DNA from: an uncultured Lachnospiraceae bacterium | Lineage (GTDB): Bacteria; Bacillota; Clostridia; Lachnospirales; Lachnospiraceae | Length of the DNA: 34,778 bases | Assembly: GCA_947624815.1 (NCBI GenBank) | Contig: CANQME010000025.1 | Span: 1 to 34,778, forward strand | Direction: 5' to 3' | Shown: positions 8,794-15,712 of the stretch, one piece after another | How the letters are laid out: every line of letters starts with the position of its first letter | Position numbering within the stretch: position 1 is the stretch's first letter | Made by a program: the position numbers and the translations under genes | Notes under the pieces: model-generated | Told to the model about the DNA's origin: nothing | What the model saw: the letters and a program-made list of their open reading frames with translations, nothing else | Databases searched by the model: none

Positions 8794-9348
8794 TTAGAAT
8801 TTGAATGTATCCGCGAGGCCGCCCCACTTCGTATCTCTCTCGGAAAAGATCAGCTCCATCCCCTCCTCGACGGGCCACTTGATGCCGATCTCCGGATCAT
8901 TCCAGATCAGACCGCCTTCGTCTCCGGGATGATAGAAATCTGTGACCTTGTAGGCAAACTCCGCCTCGTCCGACAGCACCAGAAAGCCGTGGGCGAAGCC
9001 CGGCGATACATAGAACTGCTTCTTGTTCTCCGCCGACAGCTCCACGCCGAACCACTGGCCGTAGGTCGGGGATTTGGCCCGCAAATCGACCGCCACGTCG
9101 AACACCCGGCCCCGGATTGCCCGGACAAGCTTCCCCTGCGGAAACTGCTTCTGGTAATGAAGCCCGCGCAGCACGCCCTTCACGGACATGGACTGGTTGT
9201 CCTGAACGAACACCATATCAAGCCCCTCGGCTTCAAAATCCCTCTGATTATATGTCTCCACAAAATATCCCCTGGCGTCCTCATGAACCTCCGGTTCGAT
9301 CACGTACAGGCCCTCGATGTGGCAGGGAGTCACTTTTATTTTACCCAT
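8794..9348 (-). CDS. rfbC: dTDP-4-dehydrorhamnose 3,5-epimerase
   Basis: A 184-residue RmlC/RfbC enzyme, the usual family length. It converts dTDP-4-keto-6-deoxyglucose to dTDP-4-keto-L-rhamnose in the dTDP-L-rhamnose pathway. Family motifs are clear: EDARGYFVETYNQRDF, GVLRGLHYQ with the catalytic-region histidine, KLVRAIRGRVFDVAVDLR, FYVSPGFAHGFLVLSD and GLIWNDPEIGIKWP. The ATG at 9348 has AAAGGAGATGGATCT before it; the open frame continues 36 codons upstream without a better start. It is the only rhamnose-pathway gene in the window, so rmlA, rmlB and rmlD must lie elsewhere. Its place in the operon supports a rhamnose-containing product. Confidence 0.96.
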   Translation of the reverse strand: MGKIKVTPCHIEGLYVIEPEVHEDARGYFVETYNQRDFEAEGLDMVFVQDNQSMSVKGVLRGLHYQKQFPQGKLVRAIRGRVFDVAVDLRAKSPTYGQWFGVELSAENKKQFYVSPGFAHGFLVLSDEAEFAYKVTDFYHPGDEGGLIWNDPEIGIKWPVEEGMELIFSERDTKWGGLADTFKF

Positions 9349-9401
9349 AGATCCATCTCCTTTTCGGCTTTCTTCTGAATTCTGCCGGCTGTGTATTCCG
9401 C

Positions 9402-9422
9402 GCGGCTCTCCGTCAGAGCCGC
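9402..9422. repeat. Hairpin spanning the stop of the DUF2142 gene
   Basis: A perfect 8-bp inverted repeat, GCGGCTCT at 9402-9409 and AGAGCCGC at 9415-9422, with a 5-nt loop. It straddles the TGA at 9413-9415 of the upstream gene in the operon. No T-run follows on the minus strand, so read-through into rfbC is expected. Confidence 0.4.
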
Positions 9423-11083
9423 ATACACACGACGCTGAACATACGCAGTACCACATATAGGTTGGCGCAGCACATCAAATACAATATACTACGGTTTCCA
9501 TCCTTTGTCAAAACCAACCGGTCATTTTTGCACGCCATGAGAAATACCGGCAGAAACGGCAGGAAATACCTGCCCTGCACGCCTTCGATCACGGCGGAGG
9601 TCCGCGGCGTCCAGGCGATCAGCATGGAGAGCATGATCGCCGCCGTGCAGACCGCGCACACGGTAAAGATCCACCATCTCCGCCCGCCGGTAATGACCAG
9701 GTTTTCACCCGGTACGCGAAACGCCAGCAGCAGAAGTCCCGCCGTATAAAACACGATCAGGAAATACGGCACGTTCAGAACCGGATCCAGATTCCCCAGC
9801 TCCGATCCGATCATGGTCAGATGGTATTCGTCCAGATGATGAAGCAGCGTATTGTAAAACATCTGCAGCAGAAGCACGGGCCGGTGCAGAAGCAGCGTCA
9901 GGCTGAATCCTTCCTCGCCGCTGACGGGAAGCACGGTACTTGCAGCGGAGGCATAGGCGTTTACCACGCCGGCGTTTACCAGCGCCATGACCGCGGCCCA
10001 CGCTCCCGCGACCAGAACCGCCGACGCCGCCCATTTCCCCCAGCCGCCGAACTTCCGGACCGGGATCAGCAGGCACAGACCCATCATCGCCGCGTAGACC
10101 ATCTTGCAGGGACCGCCCGCCGCCATCAGAAGCGCCAGAAGCGCCACGTCCCAAAGCCGGACCCGCTCCCTGGCGTAGGCCAGATCCAGGCATACCGCCG
10201 TAAACAGGAACATGCAGGCCAGGATCATCACGTCGTAGGAAAAGGACGCCGACAGATGCAGCGTCATCGGAAGAAGCGCCACGCCGAAAAGCACCTCCCT
10301 GCCGAACGGGAGCCGTCTAAGCGCCAGCCATGTCATGCCAACGAAAAACAGCAGATTCATGAAACGCCCCATATAGGCAAGCCAGATGCTGTTCATGTGG
10401 AACAGCCTCGCCAGCACGATCCCTACGGTCTGCGGCAGATAGGCCGCAGGCGTCGTGTCCACCGTATAGAACCGGGTCTCGGCCAGCAGGCCGTCCCCTC
10501 CGCCCGCCGCGGCCAGCTGCTTCTGCTGCGGAGTCTCCGCTCCGGTCAGAAGATTGTGGACCAGACGGTAGGTATCCTCCTTAAGGGTCTGCCCGGCGGC
10601 CGTCGCTTCCGTACTGCCGTCCGCGGCCTTCCAGTAGGCGCCGGAGGTATCAATCACGTAATCTCCTTCGGAATCTTCAAAGACCCAGTCCTGCACGCGG
10701 ACCAGGGTACGGCCTTCGTCGGACCGGACCGGCTGTCCCAGGACCCGGCTGGAAAGCTCGTACGCCGTAAGGTAGTGGCTGATCTCGTCGGGAGCCGACA
10801 TCGGCGGAAACACAAACAGGTACAGAAGGCCCAGAAGCAGTCCCGCCGCCGGATAGATCTGAACCAGACTCAGCCGACGCCCGCGTATCTGGCCCTGCAA
10901 CAGCCAGCCAAAAAGGATCGCGGCGCCAAGCGCCGGCACCCACAGCGCCAGATACCATCCGGCAAGCCATGCGTCCCCCGCAGCCTCCGCCCCTGCGCGT
11001 ACATCGAACAGATGCCAGAGGCCAAGTACGGCCAGCGCCCCGGTTGTGATCCCGATCATCGCCAATCCATGTCTGTCTTTCAT
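9413..11083 (-). CDS. DUF2142 membrane protein, probable GT-C-type transferase
   Basis: A 556-residue integral membrane protein with about a dozen hydrophobic segments. It carries the DUF2142-type first extracytoplasmic loop motif PPMSAPDEISHYLTAYELSS, where an acidic pair follows the first helices as in GT-C glycosyltransferases. The ATG at 11083 is preferred because GGAGGGACTG precedes it and it overlaps the upstream stop by one base (TGATG); a GTG at 11095 is possible. Proteins of this kind transfer sugars from undecaprenyl-phosphate donors on the outer face of the membrane. Downstream of a DUF2304 protein and a DPM-like GT2, it fits the position of streptococcal GacL. The donor sugar is unknown and the catalytic role is inferred. 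Confidence 0.8.
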   Translation of the reverse strand: MKDRHGLAMIGITTGALAVLGLWHLFDVRAGAEAAGDAWLAGWYLALWVPALGAAILFGWLLQGQIRGRRLSLVQIYPAAGLLLGLLYLFVFPPMSAPDEISHYLTAYELSSRVLGQPVRSDEGRTLVRVQDWVFEDSEGDYVIDTSGAYWKAADGSTEATAAGQTLKEDTYRLVHNLLTGAETPQQKQLAAAGGGDGLLAETRFYTVDTTPAAYLPQTVGIVLARLFHMNSIWLAYMGRFMNLLFFVGMTWLALRRLPFGREVLFGVALLPMTLHLSASFSYDVMILACMFLFTAVCLDLAYARERVRLWDVALLALLMAAGGPCKMVYAAMMGLCLLIPVRKFGGWGKWAASAVLVAGAWAAVMALVNAGVVNAYASAASTVLPVSGEEGFSLTLLLHRPVLLLQMFYNTLLHHLDEYHLTMIGSELGNLDPVLNVPYFLIVFYTAGLLLLAFRVPGENLVITGGRRWWIFTVCAVCTAAIMLSMLIAWTPRTSAVIEGVQGRYFLPFLPVFLMACKNDRLVLTKDGNRSILYLMCCANLYVVLRMFSVVCMRL

Positions 11084-11490
11084 CAGTCCCTCCACGCCTG
11101 CTTTGTCTCTTCCGTCTTCTCATCCAGAAGCTTCTGAAGCTGCGCCTTCTCTTCCTGATTCTTCTTCTCGTCAAGCGCCATCTTCTGCACCAGCTCCCGG
11201 ATCTTCGTCTCCATCTGGGAAATGTGGATCGTCATGTAGAACACCTTTACGATCAGCACGAAGATCGCAAACAGGAACAGAAAGTTCGCCGTAGAATAGA
11301 TCCCGAGGCAGTGCGCCGCGAAATCCGCCGCCGCCGGAAACAGGCTGAAAACCACCAGTACCAGCGCCAGCACGATCCAGAATACCGCGCTCTCGATCTG
11401 CATCTTCGACTGGCGGATCCTGCGCATCATCAGAAACAGGGTTCCTACCGACACAAGGATCAGCGCGACCCGCAGCGTCATCGTCATCAT
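11083..11490 (-). CDS. DUF2304 small membrane protein (GacJ-like)
   Basis: A 135-residue protein with three hydrophobic segments (LRVALILVSVGTLFLMM, VFWIVLALVLVVFSLF and FLFLFAIFVLIVKVFYM), then a charged coiled-coil tail ending in KTEETKQAWRD. This matches DUF2304. The family includes GacJ, a small membrane protein that stimulates the undecaprenyl-phosphate-GlcNAc synthase GacI in group A Streptococcus. The ATG at 11490 has AGGGAGCGGTT before it; two further ATGs follow within nine bases, so the exact start is uncertain by up to three codons. The stop overlaps the next start. Its likely partner is the DPM-like GT2 at 13971-14678, which is inference from family and context. Confidence 0.82.
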   Translation of the reverse strand: MMTMTLRVALILVSVGTLFLMMRRIRQSKMQIESAVFWIVLALVLVVFSLFPAAADFAAHCLGIYSTANFLFLFAIFVLIVKVFYMTIHISQMETKIRELVQKMALDEKKNQEEKAQLQKLLDEKTEETKQAWRD

Positions 11491-11541
11491 AACCGCTCCC
11501 TCACTTTCCGTATTCTGTCCGGGCAACCGGACCCGCGGCGC

Positions 11542-12504
11542 TTACCGGGCCGCAGCTCCGCCCTTCTTCCAGTATTCCCGGTCCGCGCTGCACCAGAGCA
11601 CGACCCGCTTTGGCAGATGCCGGTACAGCTTTCCAAGGCGGTAGCCGAGAAATTTCATGCCGCTTCCGGCCACCAGCGACGGCAGGAGCCATCCCCGCCC
11701 GGTTCGGATCAGCCACATGGCCGTCTGCTTCACCATTCGGATTCCCTCTCCCTCGGAAGGTATCCCGGCGAATACCTCCGGATGATCCGTCTGGGACACC
11801 GCCAGATCGAAATTCCGCCGGAACTGCTGCAGAAAGGTCAGATTGTGAGAATGGATCACCTTCGCGTCCGCCGCGTAGGCCACCGCGTAACCGGCCTTCA
11901 TCGCTCCCGCCATATAGATCATGTCTTCATTAAAGATTGTCCGGTTCACAAACCCGCCCTGCTTCTCGAACACGTCTCTGCGGTAAGCGCAGCAGACGTT
12001 GGAGGCAAAATAGGTTTTGATCCCAAGCTCCGGCAGATCCCGAATCGTCTTGATCCGGCTCTGATCCGGATAGTTGAAATTTCTCGTAAAACGCTCGATC
12101 GCCCTGCAGTCTCTGGCCGGAAGCTGCCTGGCGTACGCCGCGGCCACCGTTTCCTTCCCCGGCCCCTTCTGTCCGAGAGCCGCCGTCAGACATTCTACCA
12201 GCCGGTTGTCCTGGGGGACCGCGTCCTCGGTCATGAAGATCATCACGTCCGCGGAGGAATAGCCGGCGCCGCGGTTCCTGGTAGCCCCGTGGTCAAACTC
12301 CGCTTTCGTCAGGCTGTGAATCTCCACGTTCGGGATCTTCCGGAAGCTGTCCTCATCCCAGCCGCCGCCCTGCGTTTTCATGATAATGATCCGGCTGACC
12401 GGACAGGTCTGCTTCTGGAGCATCGCCAGAAGCCTGGCAAACCGTCTGTCCGGCCGGTATACCGGAATGATCACATCCACTGTCGTTTCTGTTCTGTCGT
12501 CCAT
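11542..12504 (-). CDS. Glycosyltransferase family 2, rhamnosyltransferase-like
   Basis: A 320-residue cytoplasmic GT2 enzyme. It has VDVIIPVYRPDRRFARLL at the N-terminus, the FDHGATRNRGA motif common in rhamnosyltransferase-like GT2 proteins, and IFMTEDAVPQDNRLVE where the metal-binding acidic motif lies. YAADAKVIHSHNLTF follows late in the domain. The ATG at 12504 is chosen for the GGAAGGGAAAAC before it; an ATG at 12522 lacks good spacing. It sits between the flippase gene and the DUF2304 gene in the same orientation. It probably adds rhamnose or a related sugar to the lipid-linked chain, but donor specificity cannot be read from the sequence. Confidence 0.87.
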   Translation of the reverse strand: MDDRTETTVDVIIPVYRPDRRFARLLAMLQKQTCPVSRIIIMKTQGGGWDEDSFRKIPNVEIHSLTKAEFDHGATRNRGAGYSSADVMIFMTEDAVPQDNRLVECLTAALGQKGPGKETVAAAYARQLPARDCRAIERFTRNFNYPDQSRIKTIRDLPELGIKTYFASNVCCAYRRDVFEKQGGFVNRTIFNEDMIYMAGAMKAGYAVAYAADAKVIHSHNLTFLQQFRRNFDLAVSQTDHPEVFAGIPSEGEGIRMVKQTAMWLIRTGRGWLLPSLVAGSGMKFLGYRLGKLYRHLPKRVVLWCSADREYWKKGGAAAR

Positions 12505-12550
12505 GTTTTCCCTTCCTGTCATTCCCCGGCCGTCCGTAAGGTACGCCGGA

Positions 12551-13858
12551 TCATTTCCCCGCCGCGGCGCGTTCCCCTCCGGCTACAGCCAGCCAGCCGC
12601 AGCCTGCAAAGCCCGCGGCCATGACAGCCATCAGCGCCAGATACGCATACGCTGCGCCGAAAATCCCGCTCCGCCGCACCATAACCGGCGCCAGGACCGC
12701 GGCCAGCGCCGTCATCACCGCGTAGATACCGAATATCGTCTTCTGCCTGCGCAGGATCACAAGCACATAGTAATACAGATTCAAAAGCGCGTAGAAGCCG
12801 CCGCCCAGCACCACCGCCGTGAACGGAACATGGTACCGTACCAGACTTCCCGCGTAAGCATTTCCCAGAACCGTCTCCATAATCCCCAGCACGGGGCGGC
12901 CCAGAAACCACGCCAGTCCCACCGCCAGAAGGCTCAGCGCGCCGATCAGACCGGAGATCCGCACAAGCATCCGCTTAAATCCCGCGAAATCCCCCTCCGT
13001 CCAGCTGCCGGTCAGCCAGGTAAGAACCGGCCTTATGACAAAGCCCGCCGCCAGGTTGATCACCGACGTAGGCATAAAGATCATATTAAAATACCCGGAC
13101 GCCGCATCGTCCATATGGGCGTCGATCGCATATTTTGCCGCCGAAAAGATATAAAAATCCAGAAATACCGAAACAAACAGCAGCGACGCCGCTCCAGTCA
13201 GCGGCCCCATACGCTTCCGGTTCCAGTTTCTGTCCACGAAAGGCATCCGGCGGATCACGACTGCGTCGAACAGCAGCACGCCTGCGATCTGCGCCGCAAC
13301 GGCCGCCGCGCAGGCCGCCGGCAGCGACCGGCTCGCAGTCAATACCGTCAGAAACACCGTCACCGACAGAAGCGTCCGAAAGGTATTGGACTTGCCGGTC
13401 AGATGGAGGTGCCCCTGCCGCTGGAACTCGGATTCATATACGTCGGCCAGTCCGTCGATCACCTTATAGCAGACCAGCAGAAACACGGCGGCCGTCTTCT
13501 CGGGCGCGTAACCGCTCAGCAGAAGATACGCCGCCCCGCACAGAACGGCGGCGGCGCAGGTCAAAAACCGGTGATGCAGATAATCCCCGAAACGGTACTC
13601 GCCGCGGCCGTCCGTGATCTGGAACGGGCGCAGGCCGAAATACGCCACGATGAACATCTGCTGGCCGAGGGTGCTGTAGCCGAACGCGAAGATACCGCCC
13701 TGCTCCTCGCCGGCGATCCGCATGACCAGAAACGCGAGGACCATGCTGGCGGACGCATAGCAGAAGCTGCCGATCATGTTCCAGACGATATTCTGTTTTT
13801 CCCTGTGAGGGCCGGCGCCCATCAGGAGGGCGGACCAGCGGGACAGGATGTGGGACAT
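12551..13858 (-). CDS. Wzx/GacK-like polysaccharide flippase
   Basis: A 435-residue membrane protein of the MOP exporter superfamily with about twelve hydrophobic segments. It starts HREKQNIVWNMIGSFCYASA near residue 17, typical of lipopolysaccharide-biosynthesis flippases. The ATG at 13858 has AAAGGAGTCCCTCTC before it; the open frame runs 42 codons further upstream through a palindrome-rich spacer and that extension is rejected. It follows the DPM-like GT2, and in group A Streptococcus a Wzx-type protein (GacK) in the equivalent place is proposed to flip undecaprenyl-phosphate-sugar. The flippase fold is secure; the lipid substrate is inferred. Confidence 0.87.
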   Translation of the reverse strand: MSHILSRWSALLMGAGPHREKQNIVWNMIGSFCYASASMVLAFLVMRIAGEEQGGIFAFGYSTLGQQMFIVAYFGLRPFQITDGRGEYRFGDYLHHRFLTCAAAVLCGAAYLLLSGYAPEKTAAVFLLVCYKVIDGLADVYESEFQRQGHLHLTGKSNTFRTLLSVTVFLTVLTASRSLPAACAAAVAAQIAGVLLFDAVVIRRMPFVDRNWNRKRMGPLTGAASLLFVSVFLDFYIFSAAKYAIDAHMDDAASGYFNMIFMPTSVINLAAGFVIRPVLTWLTGSWTEGDFAGFKRMLVRISGLIGALSLLAVGLAWFLGRPVLGIMETVLGNAYAGSLVRYHVPFTAVVLGGGFYALLNLYYYVLVILRRQKTIFGIYAVMTALAAVLAPVMVRRSGIFGAAYAYLALMAVMAAGFAGCGWLAVAGGERAAAGK

Positions 13859-13920
13859 GAGAGGGACTCCTTTCGCGGGGGCGGTTTTTGTACGAAACCG
13901 GGAGCGCTGGACGCGGCTCC

Positions 13921-13987
13921 GCAGTGCGGCGCTCGGGAACCTGCGGTTCCCTCGCTCGCGGGCGTTCGCCCTATGAATTCGCACTGC
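13921..13987. repeat. Nested palindromes between GT2 and flippase genes
   Basis: Outer arms GCAGTGCG (13921-13928) and CGCACTGC (13980-13987) enclose two further hairpins: GGGAACC/GGTTCCC (13935-13941 and 13945-13951) and GGGCG/CGCCC (13960-13964 and 13967-13971). The right outer arm lies inside the 3' end of the GT2 gene. The array fills most of the 112-base spacer, in an operon where other spacers are short or absent. It resembles a REP-like intergenic repeat or a processing structure. Other copies cannot be searched for here. Confidence 0.5.
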
Positions 13988-14678
13988 CCGTTGTTTGGCG
14001 AAATGTCTGTATCAAAAAAATAGACAAAAGCATCCGGATCATATAGCCGGCGGCTACGGTTGGCTTCAGGTAGCTTTCGCCGCCCTGCCGCGGAGCGATC
14101 ACTACGGGGACCTCAGCGACCTTCGCGCCCTGCTTCAGCAGATAGGAGATCGTATCCGGCTCCGGGCCGTAGTTCAGCTTCAGGGCAAACTCCCGGATCA
14201 TACTCCGGTTGAACATCCGCATACCGGAGGTGGGATCCGCAACCTTCACCCCGGTCGTCAGACGGATCGCCGCCGAAAGGATCCTGCTGCCGATCATCCG
14301 CATGGAAGCCCCCTTATGGCCTTCCACGAAACGGCTTCCGATCACGATGTCGCAGCCCTCGTTCATCTTCCGGAACATGGGCTCGATATACTCCGGCCTG
14401 TGCTGCCCGTCCCCGTCAAACTGGATCGCGCAGTCGTACCCTTCCAGGTACGCATACTTCATCCCGGCTTGAAAGCAGCCGGCCAGCCCCAGATTCACCG
14501 GCAGATCCAGCAGGTTGTAGCCGTTCTCCCGGCAGATCTGCGCCGTGCGGTCCGTCGAACCGTCGTTGACCACAAGATAGTCGAACTGCGGACATATCCG
14601 GATCAGCTCGTCCACCACCGCGCGGATATTCGCCTCTTCATTATACGCCGGTATTATGATCAGTAATCTGTTCTCCAT
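13971..14678 (-). CDS. DPM-like GT2, probable undecaprenyl-phosphate sugar synthase (GacI-like)
   Basis: A 235-residue GT2 enzyme of the dolichyl-phosphate-mannose synthase type. The N-terminus LLIIIPAYNEEANIRAVVDE, the VVNDGSTDRTA motif, the DGDGQH metal site, and VIGSRFVEGHKG followed by DPTSGMRMFNR are all diagnostic. Such enzymes move a sugar from a nucleotide donor to a polyprenyl phosphate on the cytoplasmic face. The C-terminal TVAAGYMIRMLLSIFLIQTF is hydrophobic, but two full C-terminal membrane helices as in GacI are not evident. With the DUF2304 protein, flippase and GT-C-like protein downstream it makes a plausible side-chain module. It sits 6 bases downstream of the first gene of the operon. 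Confidence 0.9.
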   Translation of the reverse strand: MENRLLIIIPAYNEEANIRAVVDELIRICPQFDYLVVNDGSTDRTAQICRENGYNLLDLPVNLGLAGCFQAGMKYAYLEGYDCAIQFDGDGQHRPEYIEPMFRKMNEGCDIVIGSRFVEGHKGASMRMIGSRILSAAIRLTTGVKVADPTSGMRMFNRSMIREFALKLNYGPEPDTISYLLKQGAKVAEVPVVIAPRQGGESYLKPTVAAGYMIRMLLSIFLIQTFRQTTGSANS

Positions 14679-14684
14679 CCTCCG

Positions 14685-15581
14685 TCACCATCTCATTCCC
14701 AGTATTTCCGTCAGAAAGCGGACCTCGCAGAGAACCGCTGCCAGCCAGATGCGCGCGCACATCCGGGCAAACGGTCCCGCGTGAAGGTATCTCCGGTAAT
14801 AGTAGAGCCGGCTTCTGTGAAGGATCCGCTGCTTAGCCGTAATGCTCCCGGCGCTTTTGTCAATGCTGACCGAATGGGCATGTACATAGAAGGCGTCCGT
14901 AACCAGCACCTCCTTAAGCCCCATGGCCCGCACCTTCTGGCCGAGCACCTTTTCCTCACAGTACAGGAACAGATTCCGGTCGAACAGACGCCTGGCCTGG
15001 CTGTCGGTAAAGCAGCTCCTCTTCAGCAGGAAGAACGAGCCCGGCACCGCCCCCACCAGACGTCCCGCGCCGTCCGCAGCCGGCGGAAGCTTCCCGACCG
15101 GCGTCGTGATGAGCCGCCTGAAGATCCTGCGGGAGACCAGCCCCGCATCCAGCAGCTCCTTCCACAGGGGAACCAGATCCCAGTAGCTGAACAGCTCCCT
15201 GCCGTCCGGACTTCTGACCATGGCGGAGCCCACCGCTCCGTCCGCCTGCCGCTCAAGGGCGTCCCGCACCCGCAGTATCGTCTCTTCCGAGATGCGGATG
15301 TCCGGATTGGCGATCATGATGTATTCCGGATCATCGTGCCGCAGGGCGTAACAGATCCCTGCCTGGTTCCCGAAGCCGTACCCTCCGTTCTCCTTTGTCC
15401 GGAGCAGACGCACATTCCGTCCGGCAAGAGCCTCCCTGAGCTTCTTCCACTGGCCGTCCCGTGAATGATTGTCCACAACGATCAGACCGTCGATGCTCGC
15501 ATAGCCTTCCAGCTGCCGGACCAGCTCCGCAGTGGTATCGCTGTCATTATAATTCAATATAATACAACTAATATTTCCCAT
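14685..15581 (-). CDS. Glycosyltransferase family 2, rhamnosyltransferase-like
   Basis: A 298-residue GT2 enzyme, first gene of the ten-gene operon. It begins ISCIILNYNDSDTTAELV, then VVDNHSRDG, ENGGYGFGNQAG and YIMIANPDIRISEETI, a motif series typical of rhamnosyltransferase-like GT2 proteins (COG1216). The ATG at 15581 has only a weak purine-rich site (GTAAGAAAA) before it, unlike the strong sites elsewhere in the operon. A candidate sigma-A promoter lies just upstream. It probably catalyses an early step in building the lipid-linked glycan. The acceptor and exact sugar are not known. Confidence 0.87.
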   Translation of the reverse strand: MGNISCIILNYNDSDTTAELVRQLEGYASIDGLIVVDNHSRDGQWKKLREALAGRNVRLLRTKENGGYGFGNQAGICYALRHDDPEYIMIANPDIRISEETILRVRDALERQADGAVGSAMVRSPDGRELFSYWDLVPLWKELLDAGLVSRRIFRRLITTPVGKLPPAADGAGRLVGAVPGSFFLLKRSCFTDSQARRLFDRNLFLYCEEKVLGQKVRAMGLKEVLVTDAFYVHAHSVSIDKSAGSITAKQRILHRSRLYYYRRYLHAGPFARMCARIWLAAVLCEVRFLTEILGMRW

Positions 15582-15613
15582 TTTTCTTACATTCCATAGT
15601 CATTTTATTTACG

Positions 15614-15642
15614 ATTTTACAATATCCGGCAAAAAAAGTAAA
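15614..15642 (-). promoter_or_regulatory. Candidate promoter of the ten-gene polysaccharide operon
   Basis: On the minus strand a -35 box TTTACT (15637-15642) and a -10 box TAAAAT (15614-15619) are separated by 17 bases, 33 bases before the first start codon. The -10 box matches consensus at five of six positions. It lies in the AT-rich divergent spacer shared with the L,D-transpeptidase gene. Confidence 0.55.
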
Positions 15643-15712
15643 TCACATATGGCATTTTTCGCATAAATGTGGTAAATTAAGAAAGGTACACCAATCACAG
15701 GAGGAATTGCGT

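Noticed and set aside
9349-9456. 36-codon N-terminal extension of rfbC
   Set aside because: The ATG at 9348 has a strong ribosome binding site and matches the family N-terminus; the extension overlaps the upstream gene's end.
13859-13984. 42-codon N-terminal extension of the first flippase
   Set aside because: It is translated from the palindromic spacer and is Arg-rich; the ATG at 13858 has a good ribosome binding site.
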